64,000 nucleotides of DNA from Sisyra terminalis (taxonomy: Eukaryota; Arthropoda; Insecta; Neuroptera; Sisyridae): NCBI GenBank assembly GCA_958496175.1, contig OY292280.1, forward strand, positions 14,756,001 to 14,820,000. The letters are read 5' to 3'. This document shows, piece after piece, positions 1-11,695 of this stretch; the stretch's first letter is position 1; each line of letters begins with the position of its first letter. The notes beneath the pieces are model-generated. The model was given only the letters and a program-made list of their open reading frames with translations. It ran no database searches and was not told the origin of the DNA. The translations under genes and the position numbers were made by a program.

Positions 1-307
1 CAATGATTTACCTATTCTATATACATAATTGCGATTAAACGCCTTATTTTCGAGAAATTAGCATCTTCAGGGACATATAATATAATATGGGTCATTATGG
101 CCCAAAATAAATCTCTACTAATTCATATCGATGGAAATCGATCAATAGTCAATCAAAGTACTTACTTAATAAATCTTTTTCGACACTTATGCCATAATTT
201 CTAATCAATTTAATTTACAATAGAGAGCTGTTGCAGAATTGTTTTTAGTTTGCTTTATAAACAAGCCGGTGGGATTCATAATTTGTCGTTTTGTCTATTT
301 TTGAGGC

Positions 308-567
308 GAATTTCCGCTGAAAACTATTAAAATTGGTATTAGGAGCATTTCCTAATATGTCGCTATATTCAGACGTGACGTCACGTTGGCTTTTTTTTAA
401 AGACCAACCCACCCCCCTACTTGTCGGGTGACTGGGTTTTAAAAAACATGGAGGGTGAGTGGGTAGGTGGGTCTTAAAAAAATGGCCGACGTGACGTCAC
501 GTCGGAATATAGTAACATATTATTATGTGCTCCTGATCCCAATTTTAATAATTTTCAGCAGAAATTC
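308..567. mobile_element. MITE with ~80-bp inverted ends and two CRE palindromes
   Basis: The left end (from 308) and the reverse complement of the right end (to 567) match over about 80 bases with a handful of differences. Each inner arm carries the palindrome GACGTGACGTCACGT, containing a full CRE core TGACGTCA (376-383 and 492-499). The middle is a G/C-biased stretch with runs such as CCCACCCCCC. No open frame is present, so this is a non-autonomous element. No clear target duplication was found and the superfamily is unknown; the arms may extend about 20 bases further on each side. Confidence 0.7.
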
Positions 568-689
568 TGGTTCAAAAACCATCCAAACTTCAACTGCCTG
601 TAACGTCGTCAAATAAGGGATGATTTGCAAACCAAAGACAGTTTCGGGTTCGTAATACTGTACTTAACGATAATATAACAAAATATTTC

Positions 690-870
690 GAATTCGAAAC
701 AAAAAATTTTTTCATAAAAAAAAACGTGGGTTACCATCGTTGATTTTTCACGAGAATCCTCAAATATTCTGTTGGGTTTTTTAAGCAGCCAATCGAAAGT
801 ATAGGTCCATCTGTACATCTGTGAAAATATTTCCGAAAACAAACCACATGTAAGGGATGAAATCGACCAT
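690..870. repeat. Dispersed repeat, copy 1 (copy 2 at 3536-3722)
   Basis: About 180 bases, running from the motif TTTCGAATTCGAAACAAAAA to GGGATGAAATCGACCA, recur in the same orientation at 3536-3722 with roughly 75-80% identity by eye. Both copies share blocks such as CGTTGATTTTTCAC and AATCGAAAGTATA. No coding potential or terminal structure was seen, so it is probably an old interspersed element. Confidence 0.6.
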
Positions 871-1129
871 CAAAATGAAAGAAGAAATTATCAACTCTGT
901 TTTAATATCTAATTATTATCACTAAATAGTTTAATATCTAATTATGAAAAAACATCATATTTGATTGAGCCGGTTTAATAAAACTAAATTTCATTTAATT
1001 TTTCCGTTTTTAAATAATTCACAAAAATCATTTATCTATCATTTTAATTTTTTGACATCTTGTTTCACTGTAGATAATGGTTCGATTGAAAACCAACTGA
1101 AATCAAAAGCAAAACAATACAAAAAATCT

Positions 1130-1770
1130 TATGACCAAAACTTCCATGAATAATGATTTTCAATACCTTGTTATTATTTGAGGTGAGGATGGATGGATCG
1201 ACCGGAAAAAATCCAATTTTCTCCAACTGAAATTTATCCAAATGCTTAGCATTTTGCAACGAAACATCGCCAAAACAATTCTTAACAACCAACGAATGTG
1301 GATTATCTACATAAGGACAAAAATCCTCCAGGAACCTCATTCACATCCTCTGGATTTTAATGCTTAAACACTAAAAAAAAAACAATCATTAATTCCTTTT
1401 TAAATCATCTTTTTTGCGATCTACTTACCTACAACATATCGTACAAACAAACTTCAATATCAATCGGCTTAAGAACCCAATGTATTCATACCATTTGGTT
1501 TCGTTTCGATTTTATTTACCCTTTTACATTCACAAATTATCTCCACCACCCAATTGTTGGCACTTCCACGACTTCGATCAAATATCCCGCATGTCTCAAA
1601 CCAACCGATTGAACCGATAAACTGCTTCGTTTTCTTTTGGTACTCTTTTTGTTTGGTTCCTGGTAGACTAACCAGGATATCCTTTTTCTTCCCCCGAACA
1701 TTTTGTATTTCCTTTATTCCGACCCCGGATGACTATTCTTCAAATGTTACATTCTTCTGTAACAATAAAA
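1130..1770 (-). pseudogene. Glutaminyl-tRNA synthetase pseudogene (C-terminal part, unprocessed)
   Basis: Read on the minus strand, fragments in different frames line up in order with the C-terminal anticodon-binding region of eukaryotic GlnRS. They are a piece containing VGLRHAGYLIEVVE (around 1580-1620), a piece with IHWVLKPIDIEVCLYDML (around 1430-1480), NPEDVNEVPGGFLS (around 1325-1365), and a last piece with DKFQLEKIGFFPVDPS (around 1190-1240). The order is that of the family but the frame changes between pieces. The Lys expected before NPED is a TAA stop, and a TGA interrupts the segment before IHW. Between the second and third pieces lies an intron-like stretch starting GTAAGT and ending in a T-rich tract plus AG. 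The copy therefore probably came from DNA duplication rather than retrotransposition. Exact ends are uncertain, and no 5' part was recognised upstream (above 1770). Confidence 0.72.
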
Positions 1771-3535
1771 CCATATTGTTAATAAAATCAAACAAACCAT
1801 CAATGATGTATCGAGAGTTGGCCTCTTGATACCTGTACCTTGATAGCATTGAAAAAAACGGAAGGAATTAAAATTTACTGGGTTCAAAGATTAACAAAAG
1901 GACAAATTCTTTGACTGTTGGGAAGCTACACTATCTTCGTTGAATATAGGGTATAAACATTTTTCAGTTTATTAAATGTGCTTTTTTAAAGTTGGCTAAA
2001 TAATGTTTTTAATTATGATTATTTTTTTCGTAAAAGAAATAAGAGAAATAAAAATTTCCATATTCCAGTACAAATAGCAAATCTGAAAATAAAATATAAT
2101 TTACCCCTACGTTACGCAAACAAAGTCGCGGGAATCAGCTATATTATCTATATATACGAAAAATTCAAGTATATGCTCAATTGGTGAAATGAAATGATAG
2201 TTAAATCTTGAAGGCCAAAATGAGAGAATGGAAGCTTTAAATATGTCGTTTAAGGAATTTGAAACCAGTTTGAGGCATTTATTATTTGTTGTCAATTATA
2301 AATACATTAACACCTTTTTCCGAGTCCATAAATTACACCTTTGAATTTGCATTTTTCTCATTACCATATTATTTATTATCACAAGTTGAGAACAGGTAAA
2401 ATTCTTTTCAATTTCACACCTGTTTGGAATTTATTCGATTTTGCTCACAATATTGGTCATTATGGAGCAAAGGTCAAAAAATTGTACTTTAATATTTGTC
2501 TACCTGAATTCTACCGTATGATTGAAAAACAGGTTAATTGATTTAGATAATATTATATTTTCAGGTACATCTTAGTGATTCCCCCCAAAAAAGCATAATA
2601 AAGGTCACAGATAAGTCTAATCTAAATAGTTGTAACAATATTTTTTATCTGATTTCACTTATTGTTCCAATTTATAGACAGTTTTAATGATTTGATAGAA
2701 TTTTTTTGATATCGAAAAATCAGCATACATGAAATCAGGGTTGGCCTATACATATGATATTGCGGGCCACTTCGAAAATGCATCATAAATCCGGGAGCCG
2801 GAGAGAATTTTCATTTTTCATAACATCAGACAATTTTCATAACATTCAACTTAAGTCAATGAAATATTTTTGTAAACATTGACTTTTATTTATTGATAAA
2901 GAAAATTGCCTCAATGTCACAACTGAAATTCCTATCCGTAGGTGTTAAATTTTAATCGATTCTTTGGTCGAGTTTCATAAATTTTACACTAAATTGAGAA
3001 TGAATCTATAGAATAATATTCAAAATAAACCACTAAAGTCTTTTCAAGATAATTTTCTTGATTTTATTAATAGAAAACGAATTGTGAATATCACAATTTT
3101 CACTAAAATTTATATTAATCATTTTCCAAATGAGTATTTTCATAAAAAAATTAACAATTTCTACAAATATTTAGCATCAAACTACAGTTTAATGTTCGAA
3201 ATAAACTGTAAATAAGTTTTCTAATCTAATATTATTTCGATTATTAAAGAATTTTTACATTATTTTTCTATAAGTAAATGACATTAATTGATAGGATGGA
3301 CTGTTTATATTTGACAACTGTATTTTTCCATATGGCTTAAACAGTTTCATCTTTAAATCTAGGGATAAAAATATTTTAATACAACATTGAAGGACTATTA
3401 CGTTTTTATAACCGAAAAAATCATTTATTGATTGAATTGATACTAATTTTTACATAGAATCGGTAGAAAAAGATATAAACTTACATAAAATAAACTTTTA
3501 AAGCCATTTAGTACATATATTCTTCGTAACAATCT

Positions 3536-3722
3536 ATTACGATTTCGAAACAAAAAGATTTTTCGTCAAAGAAAACCGTGGATTTACTATCGTTGATTTT
3601 TCACAAAAATTGTCCAATTTTCGATTTGGATTTTTGGGAAGCAAATCGAAAGTATAAGTCTATTCGTACATGCTTTGCAAATTTTTCCGAAAACAAACTA
3701 TGTTTAAGGGATGAAATCGACC
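3536..3722. repeat. Dispersed repeat, copy 2
   Basis: Direct, diverged copy of the segment at 690-870. Shared blocks include TCGTTGATTTTTCAC, AAATCGAAAGTATA and AAGGGATGAAATCGACCA. The flanks are unrelated, so this is an interspersed repeat and not part of a longer duplication. Confidence 0.6.
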
Positions 3723-3829
3723 AACAAAGGGCCAGATATAATCAACCAACCACTTAAACACTGCAAAAAACCACTAAAGAAAGGGTATAAAAGATGGTAC
3801 TATTCCCTGAAATATAGCTGAATATTCTC

Positions 3830-4510
3830 GATGGAATCATCCTTTACATTGTTAATGTAAAATATTTTGTTTTTACGGGATATTGGGCCGATAAATTAAA
3901 ACGCGAAGTTAAGGAGTTGAAAATCTATGCGACAAATTTCAACTGAAATTGGGCCTTTTCAAGGGGGTAACTTTTTATTATGAGGTCTAGTTTTCTCAAC
4001 GGATTATGAGTCCATGCCTTCTAGTGAATTATAATGTGAAAAAAAAATTATCGTCCTTCGAATTACAGGATAATAACAATTCTATTTCAAAATTTCAAGA
4101 AGGACAATTCTTAAGTGCTATTTATGACTGAATCATTACTAACGCAATTGTATTAAAACGTTTTACATTCAACTAGGCTAGTTCCTTGGGAAATCAAAAC
4201 GGAAAGTTAGGGATTTAAAAATACATGTACCAGATTTGTCCTAAAATTGGTCGGTTTTGAGGGGTGAGATTTCCTTATAAGGGTAAATTTTATCAACGTA
4301 TTAGGATACAATGCTCTAACGTGAGAAGTGATGTAAAAATTGTATTTTCCTGTGTGCAAATGGACACCTGCAATATCGGTTCAAAGTTTCAAGAAGGAAG
4401 GACAATTTTCAAGTGATGAAAAAGTATATAATTTATTTTAGTATTTTTTCTGAAATCGAGAAATATATTTAAGACTGAATCATTGTTAACAAAATTACAT
4501 AAATCAGCTC
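3830..4510. repeat. Diverged tandem duplication, ~300-bp unit
   Basis: Two adjacent units share an ordered set of motifs. Unit 1 has AAAACGCGAAGTTAAGGAGT, then TTTCAAGAAGGACAATTCTTAAGTG and GACTGAATCATTACTAACG. Unit 2 has AAAACGGAAAGTTAGGGATT, then TTTCAAGAAGGAAGGACAATTTTCAAGTG and GACTGAATCATTGTTAACA. Spacing differs by indels, so the duplication is old. No function is inferred. Confidence 0.5.
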
Positions 4511-5084
4511 TCCGAGAGCTCATCAGAAGGTCTTACAAATACAACTATGGTTTTGTCGGTTTATGCCTCTTTCGGTGATTTAAAGTTGATGGATTATTTA
4601 CCTACCTCGTGTAGTCGAGACTTTTGGATGGAAATATTCTTCTGATATTCACAATACTTATGCTGCACTCCCAGCGGCTTACATTTGCAGATGATTTGAT
4701 TAGATTCCTCTCTGCATGATTTCCTTTGAAATATATATCATATTTGGCCTTTATTAATTCGTAAAACGTAGAAAAATACCTAAAAAAAGTAATTTTAAAC
4801 ATTGCATCCATACCCATAATTTCACAATAAATATTACCTGTTTCACATTGATTTGGGTTGATTTTGATTTTTGAAATTGAAATGCAACACTGACAATCAA
4901 TTCAAGCAATCATAACATTAAAAATAAAATTTATTTGGATAAAGTAAATTTAAACTTCAAATGACAACTGTCATACGTGTGAAACTGAGCCGACTAATGA
5001 AATTGAATCGACCGCTTTGTGGCCAGAAAAGACTAAATTGTCCATAATAAAGCTAATTACATATTGAAATTGAGGGGTTACCAG

Positions 5085-5125
5085 ATTTGAGTGTGCTAAA
5101 ACGGACTTAAGCCCAAATTTATGCT
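5085..5125. repeat. Half-copy of the GTGTGCTAAAA MITE family
   Basis: AGATTTGAGTGTGCTAAAAC followed by GGACTTAAG matches the right terminal repeat of the element at 52613-52818, which reads AGATTGTGGGTGTGCTAAAA. The partner end is not visible nearby, so this is a solo or truncated end. It lies about 250 bases upstream of the first coding exon of the SGSM3-type gene. Confidence 0.45.
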
Positions 5126-5370
5126 AAATTCTAGCGAAGAAATATTTTAGCTGTTTTAGTATCATATGTATCATATTGCTTCAAATGTTTCTTATAGGCA
5201 AGCAATCATATATGTAGGCGATGTAGGCTTATTCAAGGGATTCAAGCTTTACGTTGAGAATGTACGGATTTTATGTATTTGTTTGAACAATGCCCATGAC
5301 AAGTGTCAAAAATTCGATTTGAATTTTGATAAGAAAATGAGCAATTATTTTTTGAAATAATTAATGCAAA

Positions 5371-8300
5371 ATGGAAATTGCAAAATCATTGTTTAGTAAT
5401 CGTGGCCATGAAGGATACGTGGGAAAAGAAGATCACGACGTAAGTGAAAAAAATTGGTAATTGTAAGGCACATATGTGAAAAATGTTTGGTGTTTTTGTA
5501 TTTATTAGAAAGAAATTGATTCAGCCATTTCGGACGACAACGATACGGACACTTTGGCAGAACAAATTGACGGTTTGAGCACCAATGATGGCTTTACGCC
5601 AAGTCCTGGAGGGTCTTTCAGCGCTCTTACCCCAAGTATGTGGCCCCAAGATATTCTTGCCAAACTGGAAAAAAATCCAGAAGACGTCAATTCGACACCG
5701 GATTATCGGTATGACTTCATCTCATCCATCCCCACAAATTTATTCGTCAACTTTGTTCTAGTTTCGACGAATTTGGTTTCCGAGTGGATGAGGAAGATGG
5801 ACCCGAACAAAATCCCAGTAAACTTATTGGCGTTCCCTTTCTGGAAGATCCTCAGCATAGGTGAAAACGATTATACGAATATCATAGTTCGATTCATTTG
5901 AATGCTCCTAATTCTACGAAAAGACAAACTTTCAAAATACTTGTGGGCAATTATTAGTGTTTACTCTCCATGGACACCTAGTTTAAAATTATAATATTTA
6001 TTCGAAATATAATATACATACGGGACCACTTCTTTCGAAAATTCCGTTATTATTAATTGATAAAAATCTTTGTGTTGACCAAAATTTTTCTATCAGGCAA
6101 AGCCTTCGTAAGATTTAATGTGCAACACATTTCCACGAGAGAGCGTCAGAGTGAAGACCAGAAATTTTAAATGCTTCACTTACTTTACTGTTGAGGTTTT
6201 AGCTATGTAGATATTGTTCATGCTTTAATAATTGATTTCAATAATAACACTCTAGAAACCAATAGTCGGGCAAGCCACGTTTTCGTTAGCAAAATTAAAA
6301 TGGCCTCAGTCCGTTTGACCATTGTCAAGATAAAAACCAAAAATTCTTTAAATTTTCAACCATAAAAGTCAGTATAGTATAGTTGTCACATAGTAGTGAT
6401 AGTAACAATTCTCTAATATCCTCCCTTCAATTAAACGATACGCAACTTGGGTGAATTTTTAGACGTATTTTCCGATTGTTGCATGTGTACAGAGGAAAGA
6501 GAGAATTTAACTTGACCAATCTGACGATATTTTTAAATGGACATAGAATAAACTTTAGATTGTGTTTTCATTGTTTAATTGGTTTTTAGAACACAATGGA
6601 TAAGTTATCTAGAATTTGCTCACAATAAAGATGGTTCGGATACTTCTTGGTGGGATAAATTTGACGTAGAACTGAGTAAAAGTGAAAAATTGCGTGGAAT
6701 GGTTCGATCGGGAATTCCGCACTCATTAAGGCCTCAAATGTGGATGCGTATGTCAGGTAAGTTTCGGTGTTGGAATTGAATCTACCGAAAACTACAATTC
6801 GTTTGATTTACAGGAGCGTTACAAAAGAAACAAAAGAGTGAAATTAATTATAAAGACATTGTAAAAGCTTCGAGTAATGATGCACTGATGACATCAAAAC
6901 AAATTGAAAAGGATTTGTTAAGGACAATGCCTACAAATGCATGTTTTTGTCACATGAATGGTACCGGAGTGCCTCGACTACGACGGATTTTACGAGGAAT
7001 TGCTTGGCTTTATCCTGACATTGGGTAGGAGGAACAAATAAACAGAATGGAAAATAAAATAATGAAAAAATTCTTATGTTCAGTTATTGTCAAGGAATGG
7101 GAATGATTGCAGCATCTTTATTATTGTTGTTGGAGGAAGAAGATGCATTCTGGATGATGTCGACAATTGTCGAAGACATTCTTCCAGCTTCTTACTACAG
7201 TCCTACTTTAATAGGTAATTTATTAAGGGGTGTGTGTATATTGTCGTAGTCTTCTTTAGAAACTTTCCCTCTGGAGAATGTTACTATTGAACAAAGTTTA
7301 TATTCCTTCTTCTGATTTCTAAAAACCTCTTTTGTGAGTTCCTGAAAGAACTATTCCACTCCAACTTTGTTCCTAGTTCCTTCCAGATCAGACTTGCTTC
7401 TGAGATAAATTTAAATTAACAGTCAAGTGGATCTTTATGAGTGTCAGAATGATGATAATTTTGGAAGGAATAACATTGATCGATAATTCGATTTTCGATT
7501 CTTGTTACTTGTTTGAAGCTAACCAATTTTACCAGTGTCGCTTGACACTGCAATTTAACGGTCAAACTGGACGTTGCTTTTTATCTAAATGGCACTTTGG
7601 TCTAAAGTGAACCACGAAACCAAAATTGACGCTGCAAATCAGCGTCAAGCGCCAGCATGAAATCGCACCTTTGCGGTATCTTTATTAACCGGTATTTTAT
7701 TGATTTTTTTTCCTAACAGGTATTCAAGCAGATCAGCGTGTTCTTCGTACGTTAATTTTCAATTACCTACCTGAGTTTGATAATATTTTAAAAAATCACG
7801 ATATTGAACTTTCTTTGATCACTCTGCAATGGTTCCTCACATTATTTGCCAGCGTTGTTCACATGAAAATACTGTTACGAATATGGGATTTATTTTTCTC
7901 GGAAGGCTCAATCATTCTATTTGAAATTACTTTGGCCATGCTGAAGATTAAAGAGCCCGACTTAAAAACGTTAGAAAATTCCGCTCAAATATTCAATGCG
8001 TTGTCGGACATTCCAGGAAACGTTAATGATATCGACAAAGTGTTGGAAGTGGCTCAAAATATTGTAAGTTTTTTGAATAAAACTATGATTGAGACACATA
8101 GACGTCGCCATTTAGCTTACTTGATGGCCGATCAAGGAACCTTAGTCGGTAATCCAGAAGCCACATCCAATTTGCCTAAACAACATCTGACCCGGCGTCA
8201 GATGAAGAAACAGAAGTCCATGTTTCAGATGCTACTATTTGGCGATGAAGCCACCGAAGAGGATATCAAGTGTAAAAATGTGAAACAAACCGAAATTTTG

Positions 8301-11189
8301 GTTGACTTACGCGAGGCTATTCTTCAGGTAAAGTACAACAATGTTTTGGAAACCAAATAAGTAATTTTCTTTGTAAACAGGTGGCAAGGCATTTTATGGC
8401 CGCTGAACCAAAGTTAGCCTCCCAGATTTCTTTAGTTGCCGATTATTCAATGGAAAGCCATTCGGCGGATCATGACAACTACGTAAATGTTTCCCGGAGT
8501 CGAAAACGAAGAGCCAAAGCTCTTTTAGGTGCCAATTACTAAAAAGTTTTATTTAAAATCTCATTTTTTTTGTCTTATAGATTTTGAACGGCATGACGAT
8601 GATGAACTGGGTTTTAGAAAAAATGATATTATCACAATAATAAGTCAAAAAGACGAACACTGTTGGGTCGGGGAATTAAATGGCTTACGAGGTTTGTGGT
8701 ACTTTTTTTGAAAAAATTAAACTTTATATTTTGCGTTTTTAGTGATTACCCTTATTGACCGTTACCATATATTATTTGAATACTCAATTTCGTTTTATAT
8801 CAAACGTTTACTGTTCACTCAGATAAAGATTTTTTTTGGTTTTCTCTTACCTGAAATCCTTTTAGGTTTTCAACGGATTGTTTTCATTACATATATACTG
8901 AAAAACATTATTTCAGGATGGTTTCCAGCAAAATTCGTTGAACTATTAGATGAAAGAAGTAAACAGTATACTTGTGCCGGCGATGATAGTATTTCCGAAA
9001 CTATTACGGATTTAGTTCGTGGGTCGTTATGTTCAGCAATTAAACAAGCATTAGAACATGGAATGAAACGTCCGTTATTTTTGGGAGGTCCGTGCCATCC
9101 ATGGCTTTTCATCGAGGAAGCCGCAACAAAAGAAGTTGAAAGAGACTTTAATTCAGTATATAGTCGCTTAGTTTTGTGCAAAACTTATCGCCTAGACGAA
9201 GATGGCAAAGTCTTAACACCTGAAGAAGTATAGTTTTTTTTTTTTTTTTTTAAAATTGTTACTTAAGAATGTACGAGAACAAGTGAAGATGAAATCTAAA
9301 TTATTAGGAGACGAGATAGACATTTTAGCATGGGTATACTTTAGACCGGTACAATCTGCCAACGTCTTATTCTCATAACGAATTCAGCAGCAAAATATGA
9401 GACAACGCTATATTGTATCGGTCTAAAGAATACCAGTGCCGATATTTTTATATGTGTGGATTATATGTTATTACCACTTTATATTTAGCAAGACAATCAT
9501 GATGGTATTTGATAATAAAAGAATTCTAACCGGTTAATTAAGGAAAATACATATAACAATTGGTAAGTGTCACTTGACGCTACGAAATCTTGTAGCTAAA
9601 ATAGAACTACAAAAACCGAGTTTATTTCTTTATTTAAAATGTTTTTATCAGTACCTAATGACTTAATAGATTCATTCCCAGTTGTGTTTAGATATAGTAC
9701 GCATGTCTTTATTTTAAAACTAAATTGTTTAGTTCTAAATCTTTTACAATATAGTCAATGTTTCAAAAATGATCATTTTATTTCCATTAAATCCACCCGG
9801 TTTATCATTTTCAAATAATATCCCATCAGGAAAGTATCCATGAATTTATACTTGAGACGACAGTCTACAAATCCACACTGGAACAATTCAATCAACTTGA
9901 ATATTAAAATACGATAATGTAATAAACTCCATTTCAGTAGTTTTGCCACCAAATTGCGTAGCTCCAAGTGAAATTTACCAATAAATTTCATCCTTGTACA
10001 TTCTTAAACGGATTGTATCGAATTTAGAAGATTTTTGGACTTTTTATTCCTACTCTCCTTTTTGGAATGGAAGATTCAATTGTTTCCAATTTTTTTAATA
10101 TCCAACTTTCAAAAAAAGACATTGGACAAAAAATTTTTTTGAGGATCTTCATAATTTAATACAGTGAATATGAAAAAAAGTATTGCTGGTTAAAATAGAT
10201 TAAATTCCGCTGTTTTCAAATATTCTTTAAAACAACACATATGATTCCCTGGTCTATTATTTTCTTTTTCCCGAACAAAAATTCAAGAAACAACTCTTCA
10301 CCCCTGGAAGTAAAAGAAAATTTGAACAGGTTTATTTGACCTATTTTAATTAAGAAGACTTTGTTTTAAGATAATATATAAGAAGGTATTCCAATCTTGC
10401 AATACATGATAAGTGTCTGGAATACTAACCTAAACCGAAACTACGTATTACTCAGAGAAGAGACTTATATAGAAGTTAAATTCTTTGTTAAAAATGTGGA
10501 CGAAGTTTAGGGTAACATGTCGATAAACCTCAGATCTGCTGTTAGCCGACCACTAGTTGTCGCTGTACAAAATCATGTTAGACCAAGACTAATTTTGTAC
10601 AGCGACTACTAGCAGTTGGTTAATAGAAGCTCTGAGAATAAAGAGTAAAATAAAAACAAATTGATAATAAATGCCAATGAAAAAGAAAAAAAATCTTCTG
10701 CAAGAGATTTATCCAAAAAAATTGTAAATCTTTCCCAATAATTGACATTGTTGTTATTGTAAGAAAAAATTTCAGTTGCTATATCGATGTGTCCAGGCAA
10801 TTAATCATTCTCATGATAACGCCCACGCACAAATGGATGTAAAATTACGTTCGTTGGTTTGTTTAGGATTGAACGAACAAGTTTTGCACTTATGGCTGGA
10901 GGTTTTATGCTCATGTATTGAAGTAGTACAAAAATGGTACAAAAAATTAAATAAAAAACATTGTTCAAAAGTCTATGATAATTATATTTTAAGGTATCAT
11001 CCTTGGTCGTTTGTGTATAGCCCTGGATGGGTACAAATCAAATGTGAACTTCGAATCCTCTCACAACTATCATTCAACTTAAACCCCGATTGGGAAATTC
11101 CAGTGAAAAAAGAAACGAATAGTCAACCGTTGAAAGATGGAGTTAGAGATATGCTCGTTAAACACCATCTGTTCAGTTGGGATCTTTGA
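5371..11189 (+). CDS. Sgsm3: SGSM3-type TBC/SH3/RUN small-GTPase signalling modulator
   Basis: Eleven exons: 5371-5439, 5509-5708, 5762-5860, 6590-6756, 6814-7024, 7084-7214, 7720-8327, 8381-8528, 8581-8691, 8917-9227, 10776-11189. All introns are GT-AG and phase is kept, giving 822 residues (vertebrate SGSM3 is about 750). An in-frame TAA two codons before the ATG supports the start. The Rab-GAP TBC domain spans about 155-400, with the arginine-finger motif IEKDLLRT (near 210) and the glutamine-finger motif YCQG (near 250), so catalysis looks intact. An SH3 domain follows at about 545-595 and a RUN domain at about 620-800; the C terminus [12 protein letters not shown] matches the family. [15 protein letters not shown] near the N terminus is also a family signature. 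SGSM3 proteins bind Rap/Rab GTPases and act in membrane traffic and signalling. Intron 10 (1.5 kb) carries several mobile-element remnants. Confidence 0.93.
7505..7700. repeat. Dispersed repeat with AATCAGCGTCAAGCG core
   Basis: Within intron 6 of the SGSM3-type gene. The block from GACGCTGCAAATCAGCGTCA to AAATCGCACCTTT recurs at 27675-27755, in the spacer after gliotactin, with a few differences. The upstream half, with TGTCGCTTGACACTG, is not seen in the second copy. It is a probable interspersed element of unknown class. Confidence 0.5.
9553..9985. mobile_element. MITE in SGSM3 intron 10, related copy in a CACHD1 intron
   Basis: The left end, ATTGGTAAGTGTCACTTGACG and onward, and the reverse complement of the right end (TATTGGTAAATTTCACTTGG and onward) match over about 75 bases, including GGAGTTTATT-type blocks. 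A related end with GCTACGTGGTTTGGTGGCAA lies at 16236-16380. The element is non-coding and non-autonomous, of unassigned superfamily. Confidence 0.6.
10369..10430. repeat. Solo end of the TTGCAA-type MITE family
   Basis: AAGAAGGTATTCCAATCTTG followed by CAATACATGATAAG matches the terminal repeats of the elements at 29424-29680 and 31558-31975. Only one end is present here. It is followed by 10430-10530, which reappears inverted and diverged at about 17545-17640 in CACHD1 intron 3. Confidence 0.55.
10529..10636. repeat. Short perfect-looking hairpin, ~45-bp arms
   Basis: The left arm contains TTGTCGCTGTACAAAAT and the right arm its complement ATTTTGTACAGCGACTA. Pairing extends out to CTCAGA/TCTGAG with a few mismatches, and the loop is about 16 bases. 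It is located in the last intron of the SGSM3-type gene and is probably a small foldback or MITE remnant. Confidence 0.65.
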
Positions 11190-11589
11190 AAGCCAATACT
11201 TTCGAGTATTTTTAATCTGTCCAATCGATTATATATAATTTATTAAATGTTCTATTAACTATAAATATTTTGAGCTTCATTAATATATTATGTACTAAGA
11301 ACTAATAAAAAAGTACAATCTTTATACAAATTTTAATTATTTCAATTTTACAAAACTTACATAAATTTATTATACATATTTATTATAAAACAGTCTATCG
11401 ACAGTAACTCTCAAATACGTAAAAAAAATTCAGGTAATAATGTTTTCAATTCTCAATGTATAAATATTCAAAAAAAATATCTTTAGATAGTATAGAGACT
11501 TTCTCTTCTAAATATCTCAGAGATGTTCATTTGAAATTGACAATTGCAAGACAATTTAAGAAGCAAACGAGTTTCAATCATCCAATATA

Positions 11590-11695
11590 TGACCTTGCTG
11601 GTAATTCATCCCTCAGCAGTTACGGAGCGATCCAATTCTACTAGATGACCACTGAGGATAATTGCTTGACAATCGAAACACGTATTACAACATGA
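11590..11695. repeat. Dispersed repeat, copy 1 (copy 2 at 51875-51960)
   Basis: Shared blocks are CAGCAGTTACGGA, GATGACCACTGAGG and TTGCTTGGCAATCGAAA (here TTGCTTGACAATCGAAA). The second copy lies in the same orientation just downstream of the Oatp gene. Both copies follow a gene 3' end at a distance of about 300-450 bases. Confidence 0.6.

Larger units (their letters stand above)
1851..5370. other. Intergenic DNA upstream of the SGSM3-type gene
   Basis: About 3.5 kb of AT-rich sequence in which I see no gene; the open frames are short and show no family resemblance. It contains the second dispersed repeat copy, a diverged tandem duplication (3830-4510) and a half-copy of a MITE at 5085-5125. 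The last few hundred bases should hold the promoter of the next gene, but no TATA or initiator element could be assigned with confidence. Confidence 0.6.
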
